DNA of 64,000 bases from CBDBCU01 sp965242615 (lineage in GTDB: Bacteria; Chloroflexota; Dehalococcoidia; Lucifugimonadales; UBA3495). Both the position numbers and the translations under genes were made by a program. Location of the stretch: assembly GCA_965242615.1 (NCBI GenBank), contig CBDESR010000005.1:806001-870000 (forward strand). Reading direction: 5' to 3'. Position 1 is the stretch's first letter. Every line of letters starts with the position of its first letter. This document shows positions 8,267 to 16,199 of the stretch, one piece after another. A model generated the notes under the pieces. It did not search any database. It saw only the letters and a program-made list of their open reading frames with translations, and had not been told where the DNA came from.

Positions 8267-9133
8267 TCACGACGACTGCGGCACTAGTATTAAAGTAATA
8301 TCCAGCGTCTCTTGCAGCACATTCCCCTGCGCGCTGATGGCAATTACATTCACCTGGTTGCTGCCCGGGCGCAAAGTTACGATGGTCGAAAATATCCCGA
8401 ACTCGTCCACCGGAATAGCTACCCCGTTCACCGCCACCGCCGCCGTTACCGCCGTCCGTCCCCACAAGCGCACATTCCGCTCAAAAACTACCGCATCCCG
8501 CGGCTCCGTCACCGTCAGGAAAAACGGCTCCGGCGGCAGAAAAGTTATCGTCAAAGTCCTACTGCTCCGATTCCCTTCCGCGTCAATAGCGATTACCTCC
8601 AGCGTATTCACCCCCGGCACCACCGGCACCGTCAACTGAAAGCGGCCGCCTTCTCCGGAAGCCACCGCCCGCCCCCGGACGCTGACCGATGCCCCCACGC
8701 TGGTAACGCCCTGCACCGTCACCGTATCCTCTCGCACTACGCTGCGATCCACCGGCGACTGAATCTCCAGAACCGGCAGTAATACCGGCGTCGGCGCCGG
8801 CGTAACCGTCGGCCGCGGCGTTGCCGTGGGCAATGGTGTGGGTGTGGGCGTGGGCAACGGTGTTGGTGTAACCGTCGGCAAAGGCGTAGGTGTAACCGTC
8901 GGCAAAGGCGTAGGTGTAACCGTCGGCAAAGGCGTAGGTGTAACCGTCGGCAAAGGCGTGGGCGTAACCGTCGGCAAAGGCGTGGGCGTAACCGTCGGCA
9001 ACGGCGTGGGCGTGAAAGTCCCCGGCCGTGCCACCGCCTGCACACAGCCCGCCAGCGCCGCCAAAAGCAACGCCGCCAGGATAACTATACGGCCCGCCCG
9101 TCCCCGGGACCTCCTCAAAATGCCGCCGGTCAT
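8267..9133 (-). CDS. Surface lipoprotein with TPTPLPTV stalk and two Ig-like domains
   Basis: Start ATG 9133 overlaps the histidine kinase stop (9130), giving 288 residues. A signal peptide ends in a lipobox LAGC, so the protein is probably a lipid-anchored exported protein. After it comes a stalk of about eight TPTPLPTV repeats (about residues 40-105), then two beta-rich repeats of about 85 residues of bacterial Ig-like/glucodextranase-B type (IQSPVDRSVVREDTVTVQG and VTEPRDAVVFERNVRLWG). It is the last gene of a response regulator-kinase-lipoprotein operon, so it may be a sensor or output of that system. That role is inference. Confidence 0.8.
   Translation of the reverse strand: MTGGILRRSRGRAGRIVILAALLLAALAGCVQAVARPGTFTPTPLPTVTPTPLPTVTPTPLPTVTPTPLPTVTPTPLPTVTPTPLPTVTPTPLPTPTPTPLPTATPRPTVTPAPTPVLLPVLEIQSPVDRSVVREDTVTVQGVTSVGASVSVRGRAVASGEGGRFQLTVPVVPGVNTLEVIAIDAEGNRSSRTLTITFLPPEPFFLTVTEPRDAVVFERNVRLWGRTAVTAAVAVNGVAIPVDEFGIFSTIVTLRPGSNQVNVIAISAQGNVLQETLDITLILVPQSS
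8830..9016. repeat. 24-bp tandem repeat encoding the stalk
   Basis: About eight copies of a 24-bp unit (GGCAAAGGCGTAGGTGTAAC plus CGTC), several identical, encode TPTPLPTV octapeptides on the minus strand. Copy number is expected to vary by slippage. Confidence 0.9.
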
Positions 9134-10206
9134 ACCGCCGCCGCCCCATTCTGACGCGCCGCTCCGGCCGGCGCCGCCCCCAGCGGCAGCGTAACCAGAA
9201 AGGAAGTATGGTGTTCCGGATCCGGCTTTTCCACGCTCGCCACCGTCAAATCCCCCCCATACCGCCGCGCCAGCGTGTACGCAATGAACAACCCCAACCC
9301 GGAACTGGTGCGCTCCTCCCGCCGCGCCACTTCCGGCGTCCACCCCCGGTCAAACACATAGGGCAGATAGCGCGCCGCAATCCCCGGCCCGTCATCCCAA
9401 ACCCGTATGTGAAAATTGGCGGCGTCCCGGGTTAGCACCACTTCCACATAACTTTCCGCATAGCGCACCGCATTGTCCACCAGATTGGTAACGATATGCT
9501 CAATGGCGGCGCTGTCCCCATAGACAATGCCGAACTCCGTAGGCTCCGACCACCACGCCATCTGCTTTTGCGCATCCGCCGCCGCCAAACTGTAGCGATC
9601 CACGCTGCGCCGCGCCACTTCCCCCGGCTCCACGGCATATAAAGTCCCCCCGGCATTAGGCGTCTCCAGTTCAATCAACGCCTGAATGTTCGACAGCATC
9701 AGCCGAAAGCTCGGCGTCTGCTCCTCGATTTCATCCAGCAGTTCCCGCACCGCCGGCAGCGCATCCCCTTCCCCCGATTGCAGCAGTTCCCGGATTTCCC
9801 GTTCCTTGCCCAGGATACGGCGCAACGGCCGCCCCAGGTCATGGTTGAACAGGTCGAAATACTGCTGCGTTACCTGCGTCCACTGCTCCGCAAAACGCCG
9901 TTCCGCCGCCGCCTCGGCCCGGCCCCGCAGCAAAGTCGCCGGCGCCAAGTAAGACAGGGCAATGACCAGCAGCCCCAAGATTAGCAGCGCCGCCCCGATA
10001 TAAGTCAGCGGCTCCACCCCCCACAGCCGGGCAAACAACGCCGGGCCGGCCAATGGCGCCAACAGCAGCCCCAGCAGCCCGCCGGCCAGTAGCAGGCCGC
10101 CCAGAAACCGAGCCAACCCGCCCCAACCTTCCGGTCGGGGCCAAGTCTGCGGCCGCTTCCAGAGTATCGCCGACCGCCGCGGCGCGCCCAATTGCGGAAT
10201 AGCCAT
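9130..10206 (-). CDS. Membrane sensor histidine kinase
   Basis: A 358-residue kinase. Two hydrophobic segments lie near residues 30-55 and 70-95 with almost no extracytoplasmic loop. A phosphoacceptor-like H is in FNHDLGRPLRR (about residue 139). The ATPase domain has an N-box NLVDNAVRYAE, a G1 box DDGPGIAARYLPYVFDRGW and a G2 box SSGLGLFIAYTLARRYGG. It starts 4 bp after the response regulator stop and overlaps the lipoprotein start, forming a tight three-gene operon. The short sensing loop suggests membrane-internal sensing or sensing through a partner. Confidence 0.9.
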   Translation of the reverse strand: MAIPQLGAPRRSAILWKRPQTWPRPEGWGGLARFLGGLLLAGGLLGLLLAPLAGPALFARLWGVEPLTYIGAALLILGLLVIALSYLAPATLLRGRAEAAAERRFAEQWTQVTQQYFDLFNHDLGRPLRRILGKEREIRELLQSGEGDALPAVRELLDEIEEQTPSFRLMLSNIQALIELETPNAGGTLYAVEPGEVARRSVDRYSLAAADAQKQMAWWSEPTEFGIVYGDSAAIEHIVTNLVDNAVRYAESYVEVVLTRDAANFHIRVWDDGPGIAARYLPYVFDRGWTPEVARREERTSSGLGLFIAYTLARRYGGDLTVASVEKPDPEHHTSFLVTLPLGAAPAGAARQNGAAAV

Positions 10207-10210
10207 ACTG

Positions 10211-10993
10211 CTACAGCGGCGGGGGCGTCAGCCGGTAGCCCCGGTCCCGCACATTGACTATCAAATCATTGGCCCCCAGGCTGACCCCCAAAGCCTTCCC
10301 GATGGATACCTTGATTTCCCGTATCCGCACCCGCAGCGATGGCCGCGCCTCCTCCCCCTCCGAATACCGTTCCAAACGGCTGAACGGCACCAACTCCCCG
10401 GGACTCCGATACCACGCCGCCGCCAACTCCCGCAAAATCTCGAACTTCATCCCGTGAATGTCATCCACCGGCTCCAGCGTCCCGTTCCGCTCCCGCCGCG
10501 CCGACACCCTTTTAGCCCCCACATCCACCAGCAGATGCGCCCCTACCGGGATGATTTCCGGCGCCGTGCCAATCAGCCGCCGCAGCCGCAGCGCCACTTC
10601 CTCCGGGCTGGCTAACTTGTCGATAAAATCCACCGGCGAATTCCAGCGCAGCGCGCCCCGTACCGCCGTATCCCGGGCCGGCCCTTGGGCGTATTGGGTG
10701 AACATCAACACCGGCAGGGTGGAATAATGCTCCACAATATAGCGCAGGATTTCCAGCCCCTTGAACTGGTCATCCCGATGTTCCCCCAGCCGCACATCCA
10801 GCAGCACCCCGTCCGGCCGCTGCTCCTCGATAGCGTAAATCGCCGCCGCCTCAAACTCATCGCCGCCCCGCCACCGCGACTGCGGCTCCACCGCTATCGT
10901 CCGCCAGCCCTCCTCCTCCAGCCGCCGCCGCACCGCCTTGACGATAGACGACTCCCACTCATCATCAACTATCAAAATCTTGCCGTCCGCCAT
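10211..10993 (-). CDS. Response regulator with OmpR-type winged helix
   Basis: A 260-residue two-domain regulator. Receiver domain: acidic pair VDDE (residues 9-12), phosphoacceptor D66 in VLLDVRL, and K in FIDKLASPEE. The C-terminal DNA-binding domain ends in RIREIKVSIGKAL and VRDRGYRLT, as in OmpR/PhoB regulators. The receiver is somewhat divergent, with an insertion after beta-3 (GEHRDDQF). First gene of the operon with the kinase and the stalked lipoprotein. Confidence 0.9.
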   Translation of the reverse strand: MADGKILIVDDEWESSIVKAVRRRLEEEGWRTIAVEPQSRWRGGDEFEAAAIYAIEEQRPDGVLLDVRLGEHRDDQFKGLEILRYIVEHYSTLPVLMFTQYAQGPARDTAVRGALRWNSPVDFIDKLASPEEVALRLRRLIGTAPEIIPVGAHLLVDVGAKRVSARRERNGTLEPVDDIHGMKFEILRELAAAWYRSPGELVPFSRLERYSEGEEARPSLRVRIREIKVSIGKALGVSLGANDLIVNVRDRGYRLTPPPL

Positions 10994-11030
10994 ATCCTAC
11001 CGCGCCCCCAGGTCTTACTGCCAACCAACC

Positions 11031-11486
11031 CTACCCGGCCCCAACTCCCAACTCTGCCGGCACCAAATCCTGATTCAAAATCTCCCCCTCAAACCCCCTC
11101 AAATCCCAAATCTCCACCCCCTGAATCAACCCGGCCGCATCCACCCGCGCCCGTATCCGCGGATTAACCGTATCCACGCAGGACACCACCCCCGGCCCCC
11201 ACTCCACCCCCCACCGGTCCAACCCCCGGTCATACTCCACCGTCACCGGATGCGGCTGCACCGCCGCCATCACCCGGCTTTTACCCGCCCGCCGGCAAGG
11301 CGAATACAACGCCCCCAGGATGTAAAAGCCTACCGCCCGATAATCCTCGGTCAGATGAAATGCAACGCCAATTTCATCCCCCGGGGCATCATAATCGTTG
11401 AACGCCCCTTCCCCCCAACTCCAGCCGATTTCCAGAAAATCGCCGGGACGGTCGTACCAGACATTCACCAATTTTCCCGCTGCCAT
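11031..11486 (-). CDS. DUF2283-like protein, module copy 1
   Basis: A 151-residue protein with an N-terminal DUF2283-like sheet (VNVWYDRPGDFLEIGW) and a C-terminal part VEYDRGLDRWGVEWGPGV ... GVEIWDLRGFEGEIL that is nearly identical in all three module copies. The start overlaps the end of the upstream BECR-like gene by 22 bp, so the two are coupled. DUF2283 proteins often sit beside small nuclease-like toxins; an antitoxin or immunity role is inference. The variable middle (about residues 30-80) against a constant C-terminus suggests the middle sets specificity. Confidence 0.7.
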   Translation of the reverse strand: MAAGKLVNVWYDRPGDFLEIGWSWGEGAFNDYDAPGDEIGVAFHLTEDYRAVGFYILGALYSPCRRAGKSRVMAAVQPHPVTVEYDRGLDRWGVEWGPGVVSCVDTVNPRIRARVDAAGLIQGVEIWDLRGFEGEILNQDLVPAELGVGAG

Positions 11487-11722
11487 AGCGTCTCCCCGCT
11501 TTCCATTATGTTACGCGCAAAAGCCGTCAGCACAAAGGCATCGCCGCTGGCAAAGACCCTGACCACAACCCGAATCCACTTGTCCCCCACGGCGGTACCC
11601 TCAATCCACTTCTGATATACCGCCGCCGCTTCCAAGTCTTGGTTTGACCGGATTATTATATCCGGGTCTTGCAGCGTCTCCCCGATGGTTTCCCGCATAT
11701 CCACCATATAAGGATGGCGCAT
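11465..11722 (-). CDS. BECR-fold (RelE/barnase-like) putative toxin, module copy 1
   Basis: The visible 85 residues from ATG 11722 contain the pattern HPYMVDMRETIGETLQDP, a central GDKWIRVVVRVF strand, and FVLTAFARN followed by ETLW, like small BECR-type nuclease domains (PBECR/DUF4258-like); recognised by pattern only. The frame stays open upstream and encodes LIRFPYERWLHIV, which is conserved in all copies, so the real start is probably further up. In copy 3 that start is GTG; here the same codon is GTA (11785-11783), followed by ATT. The gene therefore uses a rare start, starts internally, or has lost its start. Confidence 0.6.
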   Translation of the reverse strand: MRHPYMVDMRETIGETLQDPDIIIRSNQDLEAAAVYQKWIEGTAVGDKWIRVVVRVFASGDAFVLTAFARNIMESGETLWQRENW

Positions 11723-11795
11723 TACGATATGCAGCCAACGCTCGTAAGGAAAGCGAATCAGCTTCCCCTGAAAATCAACAATTACTTCATCAACC

Positions 11796-11903
11796 CCGTT
11801 AACGATACCACGCCCCCTTTACGGCCCCATCTGCTTTTTGTATTTTCCAGCTCACCCCGAACCCGTTGCCAGCCCGCCAAAACCCCTAGCAAACGGAACC
11901 CCC
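11796..11903 (-). promoter_or_regulatory. Conserved upstream region of module copies 1 and 2
   Basis: About 108 bp here recurs almost unchanged at 12696-12803. It contains GGCGTGGTATCGTTAAC on the minus strand, where TATCGT is a likely -10 box. The same box precedes copy 3, and a close version (GGTATAGTTAATG) lies at 44246. Confidence 0.5.
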
Positions 11904-11918
11904 ATAAACCAACCAACC

Positions 11919-12374
11919 CTACCCGGCCCCAACCCCCAACTCCGCCGGCGCCAAATCCTGATTCAAAATCTCCCCCTCAAAACCCCGCAAATCCCAAATC
12001 TCCACTCCCTGAATCAACCCGGCCGCATCCACCCGCGCCCGAATCCGCGGATTAACCGTAGCCACGCAAGCCACCACCCCCGCCCCCCACTCCACCCCCC
12101 ACCAATCCAACCCCCGGTCATACCGGACGGTGATCGGGTATGCTTGAACTTCGTTGACTACATAGGTCTCCTCCACATAATCCCGGCAGTCGCTCAGCGC
12201 ACCGATGATGTGGAAACCGATAACCTTCCCTTCCGGGGTCAGAAAAAGCGTCGGGTCCAACTCGGTATTCTCCAGATAGTTGCCGGTGCTGTTCCCCCGA
12301 CCCCAGAAAATCTCCAGAAAATTGCCCGGGTTGTCAAACCAGACATTCACCCCATCCTTTCCGTTGTCCGCCAT
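11919..12374 (-). CDS. DUF2283-like protein, module copy 2
   Basis: 151 residues, same layout as copy 1: a variable N-terminal two thirds (VNVWFDNPGNFLEIFWGRG ...) and the constant C-terminal block around VEWGAGVVACVATVNP and EIWDLRGFEGEIL. It overlaps the upstream BECR-like gene by 28 bp. Sequence identity with copy 1 is highest in the last 65 residues and low in the middle, as expected if copies diversify in one part and are homogenised in the other. Confidence 0.7.
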   Translation of the reverse strand: MADNGKDGVNVWFDNPGNFLEIFWGRGNSTGNYLENTELDPTLFLTPEGKVIGFHIIGALSDCRDYVEETYVVNEVQAYPITVRYDRGLDWWGVEWGAGVVACVATVNPRIRARVDAAGLIQGVEIWDLRGFEGEILNQDLAPAELGVGAG

Positions 12375-12622
12375 AGCTCAATCCCCCTTTTCAACTGGTC
12401 CGTGGCATAGGCGCTCAAGACAAAAACATCCCCATCATCCAAGAAAAGCACCACCACGCAAACCCACTTATCCCCCATTGCCGTACCATCGTACCACCGA
12501 TAGTAAAGCCGCGACTGCCCCGGATTTGGCCCCGGTTCCCGGTTGGATAACCGCACCACTTCCGGATCTCCCAGCGTCTCCCCGATGGTTTCCCGCATAT
12601 CCACCATATAAGGATGGCGCAT
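12347..12622 (-). CDS. BECR-fold putative toxin, module copy 2
   Basis: Visible from ATG 12622, 91 residues. The first part (HPYMVDMRETIGETLGDP) is almost identical to copy 1; the rest differs (YYRWYDGTAMGDKWVCVVVLF, FVLSAYATDQLKRG). As in copy 1, the conserved upstream coding stretch lacks the GTG start of copy 3 (GTA at 12685-12683). It is coupled to the downstream DUF2283-like gene. Confidence 0.6.
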   Translation of the reverse strand: MRHPYMVDMRETIGETLGDPEVVRLSNREPGPNPGQSRLYYRWYDGTAMGDKWVCVVVLFLDDGDVFVLSAYATDQLKRGIELWRTTERMG

Positions 12623-12815
12623 TACGATATGCAGCCAACGCTCGTAAGGAAACCGAATCAGCTTCCCCTGAAAATCAGCAATTACCTCGTCTGCCCCGTT
12701 AACGATACCACGCCCCCTTTACGGCCCCATCTGCTTTTTGTATTTTCCAGCTCACCCCGAACCCGTTGCCAGCCCGCCAATACCTCTAGCAAACGGAACC
12801 CCCACCCATCAAACT

Positions 12816-13271
12816 CTACCCGGCCCCAACCCCCAACTCCGCCGGCTCCAAATCCTGATTCAAAATCTCCCCCTCAAACCCCCGCAAATCCCAAATCTCC
12901 ACCCCCTGAATCAATCCGGCCGCATCTACCCGCGCCCGTATCCGCGGATTAACCGTCGCCACGCAAGACACCACCCCCGGCCCCCACTCCACCCCCCACC
13001 AATCCAACCCCCGGTCATACTCCACCGTTACCGGATGCGGCTGTACCGCCGCCAGCACCCGGCTTTGCCCTACGCCCTGTTTGGAAAAATGCGCCGGCCC
13101 GATAACATCAAGGCCGGTGGATTGACCGGCTTCCGTCAAATGCACCGTAAGCCCCAACTCCCCATCAGGAGCGTCATAGCTGTCCACCGCCCCCTCGCCC
13201 CGGCCCCAGCAGACTTCCAGAAAATCCCCCGGCCGGTCGAACCAGACCTTTACCGAACCCCTTTCCGCCAT
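12816..13271 (-). CDS. DUF2283-like protein, module copy 3
   Basis: From ATG 13271, 151 residues, the same length as copies 1 and 2; the frame could begin earlier but that would only add overlap with the upstream gene. The N-terminus VKVWFDRPGDFLEVCWGRG and the constant C-terminal block match the other copies. Overlap with the BECR-like gene is 22 bp, as in copy 1. Confidence 0.7.
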   Translation of the reverse strand: MAERGSVKVWFDRPGDFLEVCWGRGEGAVDSYDAPDGELGLTVHLTEAGQSTGLDVIGPAHFSKQGVGQSRVLAAVQPHPVTVEYDRGLDWWGVEWGPGVVSCVATVNPRIRARVDAAGLIQGVEIWDLRGFEGEILNQDLEPAELGVGAG

Positions 13272-13579
13272 AGTACTTCTCCCGGTATCATCCGCCGATT
13301 GGCATACGCCGACAGCACAAAAGCGCCGCCGGAATCCGTAAAATTCACTACTACCCGTAGCCACTTATCCCCCACAACAGTATCCGCAAACCACCGGTGA
13401 TAAACCCGCGCCGTATCCGGGTAGCGGGTCGACCGAATTACCACCTCCGGGTCTTGCAGCGTCAATTCCAACTCCGCCCGCAGATAAACCATATACGGAT
13501 GGTCGCCCTCCGGGTCCGTTATATGCCGCCACCGCTCATCTGGAAACCGAATCAGCTGCCCCCAAAAGTCAACAATCAC
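13250..13579 (-). CDS. BECR-fold putative toxin, module copy 3 (full length)
   Basis: A 109-residue protein starting at GTG 13579, the only one of three copies with a normal start at this position. It shows the complete fold pattern: VDFWGQLIRFPDERWRHI, HPYMVYLRAELELTLQDP, GDKWLRVVVNF, FVLSAYANRR. It is the most divergent copy and probably the one closest to an intact toxin. The GTG lies only about 20 nt downstream of the TATCGT -10-like box, so its mRNA leader would be very short. Confidence 0.65.
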   Translation of the reverse strand: MIVDFWGQLIRFPDERWRHITDPEGDHPYMVYLRAELELTLQDPEVVIRSTRYPDTARVYHRWFADTVVGDKWLRVVVNFTDSGGAFVLSAYANRRMIPGEVLWRKGVR

Positions 13580-13639
13580 CTCGTCCGCCCCGTTAACGAT
13601 ACCACGCCCCCTAGGGTTCCAGCAGTCTATCCTCCCCGT

Positions 13640-13715
13640 AAAGCGTCAACTCCCACTCCCCCCGCAGCTAAACCCTATACGGATAGTCGCCTCCGCCCCG
13701 TCAATAATACCACAC
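13640..13715 (-). pseudogene. Decayed fourth copy of the BECR-like gene
   Basis: This stretch aligns with the part of copy 3 that encodes YMVYLRAELELTLQ and is followed by a degenerate GTCAATAATACCACA that matches the upstream box of the other copies. In the matching frame the methionine codon is AGG and the tyrosine codon TAT has become TAG, so it cannot be translated. The partner gene is missing. Confidence 0.6.
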
Positions 13716-13818
13716 CCTCCCCTCACTAATCCCTCCCCCAAAACTCAAAAAGCCCTCCCGCCATTCCGGGGGAAGGCCAGCAGTCTAAGGCATTCCGGGC
13801 GGTCCGCCGCCGCCCGGA

Positions 13819-15117
13819 TTAAGCCTCCCGGTTCAAATTATCCAAAAACTCCGCATTGGTCGTATATTTCGACAGCCGTTCCAGCACCCGCTCCGTAGCG
13901 TTCGTCGACCCGTCATTGGAAATCAGCGAAATCATCCGCCGCAGCAGCCAAATCTGCTTCATCGTCCCTTCGCTGTATAGCAGTTCCTCCCGCCGCGTCC
14001 CGCTGCGGACAATATCCACCGCCGGGAAAAACCGCCGATCCGCCAGCTTCCGGTCCAAATGCAGCTCCATATTCCCGGTGCCCTTGAACTCCTCGTAAAT
14101 CACCTCATCCATCCGGCTCCCGGTGTCAATCAGGCAGGTGCCGATGATGGTCAAACTGCCGCCCTCCTCAATGTTCCGCGCCGCCCCGAAAAACTTCTTG
14201 GGCGGATACAACGCCGCCGGGTCAATGCCCCCGGACAGCGTCCGCCCGCTCGTCGGCACCGCCAGGTTATACGCCCGCGTCAACCGCGTAACGCTGTCCA
14301 GCAAAATCACCACATCCCGCTGATTCTCCACCAGCCGCTTGGAACACTCCAACGCCAACTCCGCCACCCGGCACTGCTCCTCCACCGACTCGTCAAAAGT
14401 CGAGGCGAAAACCTCTCCCTCCACCGCCCGCCGCATCTCCGTCACTTCCTCCGGCCGTTCCCCAATCAGCACCACCAGCAGCTCCGCCTCCGGCATATTC
14501 GCCGCCACGCTGTGGGCAATCTGCTTCAGGATGGTCGTCTTCCCCGCCTTGGGCGGCGACACAATCAACCCCCGCTGCCCCAAACCAATCGGCGCAAACA
14601 AATCCACCATCCGCGTCGACAGGTTAAACCCGTCCGTCTCCAGCACAATCTGCTTTTCCGGGAAAATCGGCGTCAGATACTCAAAATTCTGCCGGTATCG
14701 CGAATGTACCTGCCCGGTCTCCATCCCGTTCACCCGTTCCACCCGCACCAGCCCGAAGTACCGTTCCCCCTCTTTCGGCGGCCGCACCAGCCCAATCACC
14801 ATATCCCCGGTACGCAGCCCGAACCGCCGGATTTGCGACTGGGAGATATAAACATCCCCATTCCCCGGCTGATAGGTAATCCGCCGCAGAAACCCATACC
14901 CCTCATCCATAATCTCCAGGATGCCCGACGACAGCAGCGCCTGCCGCGCCGAGACCGCGTGCATCAGCTTGCTCAGCACATCCTCCCGCCGCGCCGACGC
15001 CAGCGCCGCCCCATCCTCCAGCCCATAGCCCTGCCCCACTTCCAGGAGCGCATCCTTGCTCAGCGCCCCCAGTTCGGATACTTCAACCATCCGGTGTTTA
15101 GTAGCGGTAGCCATCAT
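13819..15117 (-). CDS. rho: Transcription termination factor Rho
   Basis: A hexameric RNA helicase that ends transcription. It has an N-terminal domain, a cold-shock-like RNA-binding domain (EIMDEGYGFLRR, SQSQIRRFGLRTGDMV), a Walker A loop SPPKAGKTTILKQ, Walker B VVILLDSVTRLTRAY and the R-loop region GSRMDEVIYEEFKGTGNME. I chose ATG 15117 (432 residues, normal family length) with GAGG just upstream; the frame is open to 15231, but the extra residues are low complexity. Last gene of the pyrG-methyltransferase-transaldolase-rho direction. Confidence 0.95.
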   Translation of the reverse strand: MMATATKHRMVEVSELGALSKDALLEVGQGYGLEDGAALASARREDVLSKLMHAVSARQALLSSGILEIMDEGYGFLRRITYQPGNGDVYISQSQIRRFGLRTGDMVIGLVRPPKEGERYFGLVRVERVNGMETGQVHSRYRQNFEYLTPIFPEKQIVLETDGFNLSTRMVDLFAPIGLGQRGLIVSPPKAGKTTILKQIAHSVAANMPEAELLVVLIGERPEEVTEMRRAVEGEVFASTFDESVEEQCRVAELALECSKRLVENQRDVVILLDSVTRLTRAYNLAVPTSGRTLSGGIDPAALYPPKKFFGAARNIEEGGSLTIIGTCLIDTGSRMDEVIYEEFKGTGNMELHLDRKLADRRFFPAVDIVRSGTRREELLYSEGTMKQIWLLRRMISLISNDGSTNATERVLERLSKYTTNAEFLDNLNREA

Positions 15118-15336
15118 CACCTCAATAGAGTTCTTTGCCCCAGCCCCCGGGTCGCTTGCCCGCCGTCCGGGAACTGAAAAACTTGCGCCGGGGAACACTG
15201 TATCCTCTGCCGGAACTGCCGTTTGCTCCACGGCCGGCCCCGTCCCTGAGTAGTTAGTAGTCAGCGGCGCGACTTACCCGCCGCCCTGGCGCGGTCAACC
15301 CTGCCTTGCCGCCTTGCCCCGTATCGCCATCCCCCG

Positions 15337-15362
15337 TCCTTCCCACGCCAACGGGAATCCAA
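15337..15362. repeat. REP-like palindrome
   Basis: A copy of the CTTCCCACGCCAACGGGAAT type palindrome lies in the 300-bp gap between rho and the transaldolase gene, in the same orientation as all class members left of 24 kb. Nothing else is seen in this gap. Confidence 0.6.
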
Positions 15363-15421
15363 AGCGTCTTTACCCCGCCGCCTTTCCAATACCGGGGCAG
15401 CTGCCAGAGTTACCCGGCCGC

Positions 15422-16078
15422 TTATCCCCCGGCCTTCTCCCAATCCTGCAAAAACCGGGACACCCCGGCGTCCGTCAACGGATGCTGCGCCATCTGTTTC
15501 AACACCCCATACGGTATCGTCGCAATATCCGCCCCCGCCTGCGCCGCCAAAGTGCAGTGCAAAACCCCGCGAATGCTCGCCGCCATCACCATCGTCTCCA
15601 CCTCGTGCCGCCCATACACCTCCACAATGTCCGCCACCAAATCCATCCCCTCCTGCCCGATGTCATCCAACCGCCCCACAAAAGGACTCACCACCGTCGA
15701 CCCGGCTTGCGCCCCCAGCAGTGCCTGATTCACCGTGAAACACAGCGTCTGGTTGATTTTAATGCCATCCCGGGCCAGTACCGAAATCGCCTTGAACCCC
15801 TCGACCGTGCTGGGAATTTTCACCCAAGGATTGGGAATCCACTCGGCAATATCCCGTCCCTCGGCAATCATCCCGGCCGCGTCCAGACTGACCACTTCCA
15901 CCGAAATGGGCCCGTCGATAATATCGGCGATTTCCTGCACCGCCGCCCGGTAGCTCTCCTTCCCCCCGATACCCTCCTTGGCCGCCAAAGACGGATTCGT
16001 CGTCACCCCGCTGATGACCCCCAACTCCGCCCCCTCCCGGATTTCCTGAACATTCGCCGTATCCAAAAACAGTTTCAT
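15422..16078 (-). CDS. Transaldolase-like / fructose-6-phosphate aldolase
   Basis: A 218-residue protein of the short transaldolase (MipB/TalC/FSA) family. It starts MKLFLDTANVQEIREG, followed by GVTTNPSLAAKEG, and has the Schiff-base lysine region WVKIPSTVEG (about residue 84) and DDIGQEGMDLV near the end. These enzymes cleave or form fructose 6-phosphate or carry out transaldolase reactions; sequence alone does not separate the two activities. It lies between rho and the fused methyltransferase gene. Confidence 0.92.
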   Translation of the reverse strand: MKLFLDTANVQEIREGAELGVISGVTTNPSLAAKEGIGGKESYRAAVQEIADIIDGPISVEVVSLDAAGMIAEGRDIAEWIPNPWVKIPSTVEGFKAISVLARDGIKINQTLCFTVNQALLGAQAGSTVVSPFVGRLDDIGQEGMDLVADIVEVYGRHEVETMVMAASIRGVLHCTLAAQAGADIATIPYGVLKQMAQHPLTDAGVSRFLQDWEKAGG

Positions 16079-16199
16079 AACTCCAGCTCCTCCAGCCGAC
16101 TGTCGGCCGGTTTGGTGTCAGCGTCGTTCCCTTGCTCGAGCAGTTTTCCGCCCATCCTGAACTTGTCGCCGGATGGCAACGACCGGCAGCAACCGTTCC

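Noticed and set aside
8830..9016. CRISPR-like array of 24-bp repeats
   Set aside because: The units are contiguous with no spacers and keep a reading frame encoding TPTPLPTV, so it is a coding tandem repeat.
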